Assembly (NCBI RefSeq): GCF_900176165.1
Contig: NZ_FWWU01000005.1
Coordinates: 1-64,000 of the forward strand
Direction of reading: 5' to 3'
Length of the DNA stretch: 64,000 bases
DNA from: Deinococcus hopiensis KR-140
GTDB taxonomy: Bacteria; Deinococcota; Deinococci; Deinococcales; Deinococcaceae
In this document: piece after piece, positions 8,767 to 17,041 of the stretch
Position numbering within the stretch: position 1 is the stretch's first letter
Layout of the letters: the number at the start of each line of letters is the position of its first letter
The notes under the pieces: model-generated
What the model saw: the letters and a program-made list of their open reading frames with translations, nothing else
The model's database searches: none
What the model was told of the DNA's origin: nothing
Made by a program: the position numbers and the translations under genes

Positions 8767-11700
8767 TTAGGGTTTGAGAGGTTCCTCCACCTCGAAGGTG
8801 GGCAGCACGTGGTAATGGTGGGTTTCCGTGCCCATGTACCGCGCGATGGTGTACCACTCTTCGTCACGTTCGCAGCGCAGGACGGTAGCTCCTGCGGCGC
8901 GAACTGTTCCGCTCGCTCGGCTGAGCCGCTGATTGAGCCTGCCGTTGCGGCTGAGGCGAGCGACGGGGCCGTGGACGCTGTAAAGCCGCTGATTTTGCAG
9001 GCGTAAAGCGCCCCATTGGCTGGCATACACCTGAACAGCTGCACGGCCTGGCGCTTCCAGCACTTCGGGCGCACTGACGTACAGGTCGCCTGGGTCACCG
9101 TCCAGGCTGTAGCGAATCCGGGAGGGGAGACGCTCCCCTGTAGGCAATGGGAAAGGCTGGACGCCCAGGTCCTTCAACGCGGTCTGGTAGTCGCGGTTGA
9201 GGAGGGTGGGATGGCAATCCTCTTCCTTACGGAGCAGGGTGACGCTTTGTCGGGCGCGCGTGAGGGCCACGTAGAGCGCCCGGGTATCGTCCGGTGGCGT
9301 GTCCAGCCCATGGCGCCGCAACCCCTCGTTGAGAATGAAGACATGGTCGAACTCACTGCCTTTGGCACTGTGGTAGGTGCTGAGGATCACGCCTCCCCGG
9401 GCGAGGGGTTTGGCTGCGTCAATCCGGAGGGCCAGTGCACCCCAGGTGGTGTCCTTCAGATCCTGGGTAGCGTTGAGAATGGCAGGCCAGGCCCGGTCCT
9501 GGGCGCTGAGCCCCAATTGGATGCGGAGGGCTTCCAGCGTGCCGTGCGCGTTTGAAGTGGGCGCGTCAGGTTGAGCCGTCAGGGCGTCACGGAGGGCTGC
9601 ACCGATGAGGCTGCTCGCGGGGCGGAGCTGATCGTGCACGTTGTACAGCTGGTACAGCACGCCAGCTTCCCGCAGGGTGTGCTGCACCTCGTGGAGGTGC
9701 GTCCACTCCCGAGCAAGCACGGCGATTTCGTGCGGGAGCGTGCCCTGTTGAATGAGTCGGGCGAGCTCTCGCGCCAGGCCCAGGGCCGCATGGTAGCGGT
9801 GCCGGTACCGGCCGATACGCACGTCCCCCTCTCCGTCCCGAACGCTCACGACCCGCCCGGCGGTGCCTTTCAGGCGGGCTTCCTCGGGAAGGGCGGCTTC
9901 GATAAAGGCATTGGCGGCCTGGACGATTCTTGGGCGACTGCGGTAGTTCGCGAGGAGGGGGACGACCTTCTCGTCGGCAATGTCGTAGTCCTGCCGGAAC
10001 CGCCGAATGAACTCGATGCTCGCGCCCTGGAAGGAGTAGAGATTCTGATCGTCGTCGCCTACAGCGACGAGATAGCCGGGCTGCTCGCGTTCATCCTCGT
10101 CGGCACCTTCCGGACCTCCCAGCCGGTCAAAGGAGGCGAGCAGGGTGACCAGGTCGTACTCTGCGCCCTTGATGTCCTGGTACTCGTCGACGAGGACATA
10201 CTGGTACGGAGCGGGCTGCTCACGCAGGTGAATGACCGCTTGAGAGATCAGCCAGGTGAAGCGGTCTCCGGCGGGCAGCTCCCGGGGCGCGTCACGTTCA
10301 CTCAGACCCGTGAGTTTGCGCGCCAAGCCGTGAAAGGTCAGCACGTCCACGTGTAGGCCACTGCCACCCAGCAGGGCCGCGAGGCGCTCACGCACCTCAG
10401 CGACCGCTGTCCGGTTGTAGGCAAGAACCAAGACCCGCTCGGGGTTCACGTCCCGCAGAGCAACCAGATTGGCCACGCGGTGCACGATCGTGCGCGTCTT
10501 GCCACTGCCGGGCCCAGCGAGGACCAGGATCGCGCGGCTTTCGTCGTCCGTGACCACCCGAAGCTGCGCTTCGCTCAGTCCCCCGAGGATTCGCTCGCGT
10601 TGCTCCGGAATTTGCGGAGTCGCAGCTGCTTCTGGGTGGGGCAGGTGGCGCTGACAGAACGTTTCGAGCGGCACTGTGAAGTAGTCGCGGAGCAGGTCGA
10701 CGCGGACCGCTTCGTCCGGCTGCTGAAGCAGGTGCCTCATCACGTGGAGGCGCCGGGCCCGGTCCGCGTAATGCAATTCCAAAGGTCGGAACGCCGCCTT
10801 GTTGTAGGCGCGGCGGTCGCCGCGCTGAAGGTAGAAGACGCTGCCCGTCTCACTCTCCCCTCGGGCGACATTTGCGAGTCCCAGGTACTGAACCGCATAC
10901 AGGGCCTCCAGGGCGTCCAGACCGCCGAGTTCTGCCTCGTACTGCGCGTCGAGGTCCGCGGCGTTCAGCTCCAATGCCTCCCCGCCCAGTAAGTCACTCA
11001 AGCGCTTGATGAGGCCGTCCGCCAGTGCGCGAACACCCACCCACCGCTCTTCGGCGTCCGCCAGCCACTGCGGGGGACTCACGCCTTCCTGCACGGGTTG
11101 CAGGTGAACGTGGAAGGTATCCCGGCGACTGCGGACGATGTCCAGGGCCTGCAGGACCCGCAGGGCCGTGAGGAGGTTCGCCTGACGGTGTCGGCGGCGC
11201 ACGTCCTCCCCCACAGGCTGCAGGTTCAGGCGGGTGAGGTCTGCGTCTGGATGTTCCCGCAGGTGGGCCGCGAACGCCCGCAGACTGGCGCTGCAGGCGT
11301 CAAGCTGGGTCCTGGCTCCACGGCGCGCGCGAAGGGCCACTGGGTAGCTCCACCGGGCGTGCCCACTGCGCACGAGTTGCCGCGCGGCCGTCACGATCTT
11401 GGAGAGGCGCAGTCCAGCCAGCAGAGCGGTCTCACGCACGTCCAGTGAAACTTCGTCCCCAGCACGGTGGCCACGGGCCCGCAGCAGGGTCAGGAGCGGC
11501 AGTGCGTCCACTCCGGGCGCGGCACTGCTTTCCAGCAGGCGGAGTTGTAAGCGGGCCGGTTGCTTCTCGCCTTCCCGCACGAGGCTGTAAGCCTCCAGGG
11601 CGAACAGGGCGACCCGCGCTTGGGTGGTGAGCTCCTCGGGGTCATCGCGGGACAGGATGTCCCCGAACTCCAGGCTGGACACCCAACGGGCATTCGGGGG

Positions 11701-13608
11701 TAACTCCAAGCGCTTCTTGACGAGGTCCCAGCAGTCCTTGAGGGCCTTGGGTCCGCCCAGCCGTCCCTGCGATTCGAGCCGGAACGCCTGCAGGAAGTCC
11801 CGTTCGTCCCACAGCATCAGGGCGTGCCCCTGCTCGCCGGGTTGCCGGGCCACGCGCCCAATCTCCTGCAGGTAAGCTTCCGGCGCACTCGGCGGCCCAG
11901 CGTGGATGACCGTGTGGATACCGGGTCGGTCGATGCCCATGCCGAAGGCGCTCGTGGCCACCACGACGTCCAGGTCGCCGTCCTTGAAGGCCTGGAGGAC
12001 CCGGAGTTTCTCCGCTGCGGGAATGCGGGCGTGATAGGGCGCGGCGCGCAGGCCCACGCGTTCCAGCGCCTCCGCGTGACTCTCGCACAGGGCCCGGCTC
12101 CGCACGTACACGATGGCGACCCCTTGCCCACGCCGCTCGGTGAGCACCCGAGCGATGACGTTGAGCCGTTCGCTGTGCGGCACAACCTGCAGCTCCGTCT
12201 GGATCTCCGAACGCCACTGAAAAGGTGCGGTGTCCGGCACCCGGTGCATCGGGCGGCCGAGCAGCCCCTGCAGTTCGTTCACGAAGCGCGTCTCGAGGTC
12301 CTGCACGACCTTCAGGGTGGCCGTGGCCGTCACGAAGCCCACCAGCGGCGCTTCTCCTCCGGCGTGGATCTCCCGAATAACCTGGGGGATGCGGAGAAAG
12401 TCCGGGCGGAAGTCCATGCCCCACTGGCTGAGCGTATGCGCCTCGTCGAGTACCCAAAGGGCGGGCTTGCGGTGCTTGAGGAGGCGCTGCACTCCAGCGT
12501 TCTGCAGCCGTTCCGGGCTGACGTACAGCAGGTCGGTGCGTCCCTCCCAGACGTCCTCAAGGATGCGGCGTTGCTCAATGGGGCTCTGCGAGGACGCCAA
12601 GAAAGCGGCGCGGTCCCCCCAGCCGGGGAGGGCGAGCCGCAGATTCATCACCTGGTCCTCCATCAGGGCCTGGAGCGGGGACACCACGATCGTCAGCGCA
12701 CGCTGGTACTTGCTGAGCAGCAGCGCCGGGAACTGGAAGCACAGGCTCTTGCCGCCCCCGGTGGGAAGCAGGCCCAGCGGCACCACCTCGCTGCCCAGCA
12801 GGGCCCGCACAATCTCCAGCTGACCGTCGCGGAAATCGTACCTGGGGCCGTATAGCGCCTGAAGTTCGGAGCGCAAGGCTTCGCCCGTCCAGCCTCCCGG
12901 GAAGGTCGCGCGCTCGGCCGCCAGGAAGGTGGGGAACTCATGCATGATCCACGCGGGGCGCCGCAACGCGGGGTCACCGGAACGCAGCAGCCAATGCAGG
13001 AACACCACGGCACCCAGATTTCCCCAGCTCCGCTCCGGGAGGGTGTACATGAACGTTTCGAGTGCGCTCCAATCGCCCTGGAGAGGGAGTGCCCGGAGCA
13101 CAGCCCAATCCCCTACCCCGTCGGGGATCAGGTCGAGGGTCGCGCCGAGTGGGAGCACCCGGCGGGCAACTGCCCGGACCAGCGGGGGCAGGTCGGGGAG
13201 AGCGGCAGCACAGCGCACATAGACGTACGCACTTTCCAGGCAGTCCTCGATGGGGTCACTCAGGTGCGCATGCTCCCGGTACAGCTTGTCGAGTGCCTGG
13301 GACGGCTCACCAGGAAAGGTGAGGCTGGCCAGCTCGAGCGTGTCCACCAACCGCTTGTCCATATCAACTTGGAAGGGCGTCCCCGTCAACTGTTCCAGCT
13401 GAGGGATGTCAAACCGCCGGATGTTATGACCGATCAACCGTTGGACACGCGGGACCACCTGCTCGACTTGCGGCAGGTGCTTAGCGGTGAACAGCCAAGG
13501 TTGCCCCCCACTGACCATCGCGCCCACACGGAGGCCACCTTCCTGGACTTCGAGGTCAAGGAAGACGGCCTCCGCGGGCAGATCCGTGGGCCAAGCGCGA
13601 CTGGGCAT
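8767..13608 (-). CDS. Triple fusion: DnaQ-like exonuclease + RecQ helicase + UvrD helicase
   Basis: 1613-residue protein with three enzymatic modules. The N-terminus is a DEDD-type 3'-5' exonuclease: D18-x-E20 in VFLDLE, GHNIRRFD at about 60-67, and a third acidic motif around DPIEDCLESAY. A RecQ helicase follows, with LPTGGGKSLCFQFPA (Walker A about 282), DEAH (388-391) and SAFGMGIDRPG plus QEIGRVARQPG. A winged-helix-like linker leads to a UvrD/PcrA module with AGPGSGKT (1031-1038), LVDEYQDIKG, VGDDDQNLYSFQGA and VALTRARQ. ATG 13608 has no ribosome binding site, but TATCTT lies just upstream, suggesting a leaderless transcript as is common in Deinococcus. It is the first gene of the McrBC operon and probably unwinds and degrades invading or damaged DNA. 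Confidence 0.85.
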   Translation of the reverse strand: MPSRAWPTDLPAEAVFLDLEVQEGGLRVGAMVSGGQPWLFTAKHLPQVEQVVPRVQRLIGHNIRRFDIPQLEQLTGTPFQVDMDKRLVDTLELASLTFPGEPSQALDKLYREHAHLSDPIEDCLESAYVYVRCAAALPDLPPLVRAVARRVLPLGATLDLIPDGVGDWAVLRALPLQGDWSALETFMYTLPERSWGNLGAVVFLHWLLRSGDPALRRPAWIMHEFPTFLAAERATFPGGWTGEALRSELQALYGPRYDFRDGQLEIVRALLGSEVVPLGLLPTGGGKSLCFQFPALLLSKYQRALTIVVSPLQALMEDQVMNLRLALPGWGDRAAFLASSQSPIEQRRILEDVWEGRTDLLYVSPERLQNAGVQRLLKHRKPALWVLDEAHTLSQWGMDFRPDFLRIPQVIREIHAGGEAPLVGFVTATATLKVVQDLETRFVNELQGLLGRPMHRVPDTAPFQWRSEIQTELQVVPHSERLNVIARVLTERRGQGVAIVYVRSRALCESHAEALERVGLRAAPYHARIPAAEKLRVLQAFKDGDLDVVVATSAFGMGIDRPGIHTVIHAGPPSAPEAYLQEIGRVARQPGEQGHALMLWDERDFLQAFRLESQGRLGGPKALKDCWDLVKKRLELPPNARWVSSLEFGDILSRDDPEELTTQARVALFALEAYSLVREGEKQPARLQLRLLESSAAPGVDALPLLTLLRARGHRAGDEVSLDVRETALLAGLRLSKIVTAARQLVRSGHARWSYPVALRARRGARTQLDACSASLRAFAAHLREHPDADLTRLNLQPVGEDVRRRHRQANLLTALRVLQALDIVRSRRDTFHVHLQPVQEGVSPPQWLADAEERWVGVRALADGLIKRLSDLLGGEALELNAADLDAQYEAELGGLDALEALYAVQYLGLANVARGESETGSVFYLQRGDRRAYNKAAFRPLELHYADRARRLHVMRHLLQQPDEAVRVDLLRDYFTVPLETFCQRHLPHPEAAATPQIPEQRERILGGLSEAQLRVVTDDESRAILVLAGPGSGKTRTIVHRVANLVALRDVNPERVLVLAYNRTAVAEVRERLAALLGGSGLHVDVLTFHGLARKLTGLSERDAPRELPAGDRFTWLISQAVIHLREQPAPYQYVLVDEYQDIKGAEYDLVTLLASFDRLGGPEGADEDEREQPGYLVAVGDDDQNLYSFQGASIEFIRRFRQDYDIADEKVVPLLANYRSRPRIVQAANAFIEAALPEEARLKGTAGRVVSVRDGEGDVRIGRYRHRYHAALGLARELARLIQQGTLPHEIAVLAREWTHLHEVQHTLREAGVLYQLYNVHDQLRPASSLIGAALRDALTAQPDAPTSNAHGTLEALRIQLGLSAQDRAWPAILNATQDLKDTTWGALALRIDAAKPLARGGVILSTYHSAKGSEFDHVFILNEGLRRHGLDTPPDDTRALYVALTRARQSVTLLRKEEDCHPTLLNRDYQTALKDLGVQPFPLPTGERLPSRIRYSLDGDPGDLYVSAPEVLEAPGRAAVQVYASQWGALRLQNQRLYSVHGPVARLSRNGRLNQRLSRASGTVRAAGATVLRCERDEEWYTIARYMGTETHHYHVLPTFEVEEPLKP

Positions 13609-13845
13609 ACGAGGAAGATAGAGGCTGGGTGGGCGAAAATCGCGCGAATATGCCCCATCCCTGATTGAGCTCAGGAGGGTGCCTCTGCGGTTGCGCGGCT
13701 CAGCTGCAGGGCGGCACGCCTACAGCGTGGGCCACCCGGTCGGCATACCGGTTTTGCCAGCTGAACACCGTCAGTTCCGGAGCATACGGACACGCAGGCA
13801 CAGAAGTGGCACACGTTGCGGTGAGACGGCTGGACCCCCAGGACT

Positions 13846-13965
13846 CTAGTACTACAGTTGCAGTTGGCGATTCCGTCTCTAAAACACGGGAATTCTCGGG
13901 AGGTGACTGGTGGCAGAAAGCCCTTGAACAACAGGTTCCTGGAGCAACTGCAACTGTAGTACTAG
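13846..13965. repeat. 120-bp MITE-like element with perfect 21-bp inverted ends
   Basis: Perfect inverted repeats beginning CTAGTACTACAGTTGCAGTT at 13846-13866 and 13945-13965 bracket about 78 bp with no gene. Size and symmetry fit a non-autonomous miniature transposable element whose parent transposase is not in this window. The right end supplies the stop codon of the minus-strand gene at 13962, so insertion may have trimmed that gene. The stretch 13609-13845, upstream of the fused helicase, shows only its likely promoter. Confidence 0.7.
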
Positions 13966-15251
13966 GCCATGAACTGCCCCGGCTCCGTCCCAAGGTCCCG
14001 GATCGGGAATCCAGTGGCCGCCCTCGCCTCGCGGTTGAGGTGGTGCATCAGCAATCTGCCGGGCGTCTCGATCCGCTGTCCTTTCATCCGCCACTTCTCC
14101 AACCGTTTGGTCCAGTAGCGGACCTTGGGGACGCCCAGGTGGACCAGGGCCTTGTAGTAGCCGATGGCCGCCACCATGTGCGTCTCCTTCTCGTCGTGGT
14201 GGACAGCGATCCGTACGGCGATTTCCCAAATGGCCGGGTTACTGTTTCGCAACCTGTCTATACAACCCCCCAGGGTGTCGTCGTCCAGATCAACACGGTC
14301 TCCTGCCCGCGAGATCAGGGCCGCACTGTCAATCCAGCCCAGCAGCTCCTGCCTGGCCTCCTCGGCGCTCTGGTGGTCTGCGGAAGCCCCTCCCAGGCGG
14401 TCGGTGAGTTTTCCACAAGCTCCCCCTTGTTTTTGAGTAGTTAAGGGGCTTCCTTTAATGGACTCATCTTGATAGTTGCTGTCTAGGACGGAGAAAAATA
14501 CATCCACCTCTTGGACGTTCTCTGCCCAGAACTCCATTTCCAACTCCACCGGCATCTCCGGCTCGTACAGGGCCACGGTGAACAGGGTGGCGACGTTGCG
14601 CCGGGTCTGGGTGCCCTCCTCTTCCCGCTGCACTTTCTGGGTGCGAATGAACAGGTGCGCCAGCGGGTGCTCCAAAGCACGGTAGAAGGTCGCCGGTGAC
14701 ATGCCACACTCGCAGCGCGCGAAACAGTACCGCTCCCCGTCCACAATCTGCACGACCTGTTCGCGGACCTGTGCGGGCCGTCCGGCCTCGTCTACCTTCA
14801 GGTAGCAGTGCTTGCGCAGCTCCTCGACGATCCGCTTGAGGTTGCGTCCCTGGGAGGCATAGAGCTTTCCTCCAGTGAGACTGGTGGTGCTGACGGATTC
14901 GAGCACCTGGCTCCACTCTCGGCTGACGCTGCGGCTGAGCTTGGTCAGGTGCTGGGTCGGTGCCCAGGGGAACGTGACGGGCTGGTAGGTCTTCTGGGGC
15001 CGGTAACCGGTAGGGACAGGGCGAGCGCGGACGCTCTTGCGGTACAGACCCAGGGCCTTGAGGGCTTCCTGCTGGCTGACCGGAGCACGGGTGTTGGTGG
15101 GGGCACTCCCAAGCGGACGCTGGGACTTTGGTGCGGCTTCGGGGTGACCGGCCAAAAGGGCCTGTGCCTGAGCGTTGAGCTGCTGCTTGCGCACCGCCTC
15201 AGTGATCACCTCCTGATCACTCTGCCGCCGAAGCGCCCTCACAGGGCCCAC
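13962..15251 (-). CDS. Putative plasmid replication initiator or DNA-binding protein
   Basis: 429 residues from a GTG (15251; the in-frame GTG nine bases downstream, at 15242, has better spacing to GGGAG). The first 90 residues are basic and proline/glutamine-rich. The middle holds a helix-turn-helix-like stretch, CECGMSPATFYRALEHPLAH, followed by LFIRTQKVQREEEGTQTRRN. An acidic linker precedes a C-terminal helical region (YWTKRLEKWRMKGQRIETPG). I cannot assign a named family. The size, central wHTH-like region, long upstream intergenic space and neighbouring replication-relaxation-like gene make a replication or partition role reasonable. The last codons lie inside the MITE-like element. Confidence 0.55.
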   Translation of the reverse strand: MGPVRALRRQSDQEVITEAVRKQQLNAQAQALLAGHPEAAPKSQRPLGSAPTNTRAPVSQQEALKALGLYRKSVRARPVPTGYRPQKTYQPVTFPWAPTQHLTKLSRSVSREWSQVLESVSTTSLTGGKLYASQGRNLKRIVEELRKHCYLKVDEAGRPAQVREQVVQIVDGERYCFARCECGMSPATFYRALEHPLAHLFIRTQKVQREEEGTQTRRNVATLFTVALYEPEMPVELEMEFWAENVQEVDVFFSVLDSNYQDESIKGSPLTTQKQGGACGKLTDRLGGASADHQSAEEARQELLGWIDSAALISRAGDRVDLDDDTLGGCIDRLRNSNPAIWEIAVRIAVHHDEKETHMVAAIGYYKALVHLGVPKVRYWTKRLEKWRMKGQRIETPGRLLMHHLNREARAATGFPIRDLGTEPGQFMA

Positions 15252-15633
15252 GCTCCCTTAGCCATCTTGGGGGCGGTCTGCGTTGTGACCCACCAGTATG
15301 GCTGTGCAGAAGAGGGAGGGGTAGCGTAGAGAGGGTGGAGTAATGGGTCAATTGCTTGGGATCGCGAAGGTGTTGCTTGCACAACTTAATGGTCACCTAC
15401 AGGTGGGTGTGTGTGAAAATAGTCACAAGACTTAATAGCCTGAAATTCTTACCCCCAATTGGAGGTATTGACTTCGAAATAATCTGACAAGTGGGTGGAT
15501 CGGTTGCGGGTCCTGTTCTTTGGAGAGCGAGTATCAATTGAGAGAGGAAGCGTCCAGGACGCCGGGCGACTGAGCCCAGACCGAGAAGGATGGATGGTTT
15601 TCCTCCTCTTACTGTGACCGTTGATGTGAACGC
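15252..15633. other. Intergenic region upstream of the Rep-like gene, candidate origin or control region
   Basis: About 380 bp without a convincing gene, containing an AT-richer tract around 15410-15500 (GAAAATAGTCACAAGACTTA and nearby). It lies between the putative Rep gene and a dead Uma2 gene. I found no clear iterons or DnaA boxes by eye, so an origin here is only suggested by position. Confidence 0.2.
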
Positions 15634-16026
15634 ATGACCGAGACCGCTTTCCAGGCGCAGGGCGTGGAGGAGGACTTGCGGACCGAGACATCCAGTCAGT
15701 TCAACCGTAAGCGTGTGCACGGCTCTGTCTACCCCCTGTACGGCCAGACAGGAGCCATCGGTGCGTCCGCGCTGATCCCGGGCAGCTATCAGGGCTGCTA
15801 CGCCTACGCTTCGGATATGCGCGTTACCACTGCAGATCGCCGAACCTACTATTCCCCAGATGTGATGGTTATCTCTTCCAGGATAATGCCGTCTTCAAAG
15901 TGACACCATGCCTGCTGGTGGAGGTTCTACCCAGCAGCCACTGCCTACGATGACCACAACGCGAAGTACCACGCGCACGCTGCCCAGCCCCGACTTCAAA
16001 TTGGGAAAGCTGTACTTAGCTCCTGA
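15634..16026 (+). pseudogene. Uma2-family (DUF820) PD-(D/E)XK nuclease, decayed
   Basis: The frame begins MTETAFQAQGVEEDLR and continues with VHGSVYPLYGQTGAIGA, LYASDMRV-like YASDMRVTTADRRTYYSPDVMV, then breaks. Pieces recur in shifted frames: TPCLLVEVLPSS and TAYDDHNAKYHAHAA. This order (SDMRV, PDVMV, LLVEVLS, YDRNAKYHAY) is the standard Uma2 core. At least two frameshifts and a deletion of the region before SDMRV make it non-functional. The family is abundant in Deinococcus and its role is unclear. Confidence 0.75.
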
Positions 16027-16192
16027 ACACAGCACGTATTGAGGTGAGATGGGGCGAAAGCGAGCGTCGGGAAGGGGCTACGGCCAACAATCTGTGACCC
16101 AGCACTGGGCCTCCTGTTGTCTCGCTAAAGTGCGCCGAAGCTGTCACCGCTGCAACTGTGCAGAATCTTTCTGCCGTACCCCCCCCCATACT

Positions 16193-16227
16193 CCCGGATT
16201 CAGAAAAATGGATTTTCTGAATCCGGG
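16193..16227. promoter_or_regulatory. Perfect 15-bp hairpin or operator ahead of the two-gene operon
   Basis: CCCGGATTCAGAAAA and its exact complement TTTTCTGAATCCGGG are separated by five bases and end 25 bp before ATG 16253. No T-tract suitable for a terminator follows. The site may be an operator or a translation-controlling hairpin for the operon. Confidence 0.5.
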
Positions 16228-16252
16228 TTGAACATAGATGTGGGAGGTTGAT

Positions 16253-17041
16253 ATGGACGAAGACACTAACGACGGACTGTTTCCGGATCTACTGGCGGAG
16301 ATGGGGCAAGGGGACTTGGGGACGACTATCCGGCAGGGCCAAGAGGGTGAGCTCGAAACGACTTCAGAGTCCGCACAAGGAAAAGATGCTGGCCTGGAAC
16401 GAGGTAACCCCGAGGAGACGAGTCAACCGGAACCCAAGGTGCAGACGGAGAACGAGGGGCGTGAGGGTAAGCCAGTGGGGGAGGGGCAGTCACCTCAGGA
16501 GGCTCAAAAAGACCAGGACGGTGCGCCCACTGGGACTTCAGAGACCTCGGCTGCATGTGCCAATGAAGGCAAAAAGGGAGAGGCGAACGGTACAGGGGCT
16601 GATTTGGAGGCGTCTGGCGAGGCGTCAGGGGCCGGTCCAAAGGAGGAGGCGTGTAGCCTAGAGGGGAAGTTGCAGAGGTACAGCGAGGTGCTCAGGGCCA
16701 TTTCCTTGGGGGGGCGGAAGCTGGTCGTTGATGGGTATGGCAAGGCGATCCGGGACGGCATCATTCGGGCAGTGCCACTGAAAGGGGAGAGGTTCACGAT
16801 TCGCGTCGGTGGCGACGGTGAGGAGAAGGGGCAGCGTCGGACACTCCCCGACGACATGATTAGAATGACGCCTGAGGTCATGCAGTGGTTCAGCGAGCAG
16901 GCGCTGGCGTCGCAGTACGCACACATGATGGCCAGTGGGCGCATTGGCAGTACGGCGGAACGGTTGCGCACCGGTAAGGATGATTTTGATCGCCTGGCTG
17001 ATTTGCACCGGCAAGTGCTTATTAGCAAGGCGCAAAAATGA
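16253..17041 (+). CDS. Acidic-tailed protein of unknown function, first gene of a two-gene operon
   Basis: 262 residues, starting at ATG 16253 with GGGAGG five bases upstream; an earlier in-frame ATG at 16238 lacks a site. The first 130 residues are low-complexity, rich in Glu, Gly, Gln and Thr, and probably disordered. The C-terminal half is ordered (KLQRYSEVLRAISLGGRKL, RFTIRVGG, MIRMTPEVMQWFSEQALAS) and looks like a small nucleic-acid or protein-binding domain, though I cannot name it. Its stop overlaps the next start by four bases, so the two proteins are probably made together and may act as partners. Confidence 0.75.
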   Translation: MDEDTNDGLFPDLLAEMGQGDLGTTIRQGQEGELETTSESAQGKDAGLERGNPEETSQPEPKVQTENEGREGKPVGEGQSPQEAQKDQDGAPTGTSETSAACANEGKKGEANGTGADLEASGEASGAGPKEEACSLEGKLQRYSEVLRAISLGGRKLVVDGYGKAIRDGIIRAVPLKGERFTIRVGGDGEEKGQRRTLPDDMIRMTPEVMQWFSEQALASQYAHMMASGRIGSTAERLRTGKDDFDRLADLHRQVLISKAQK

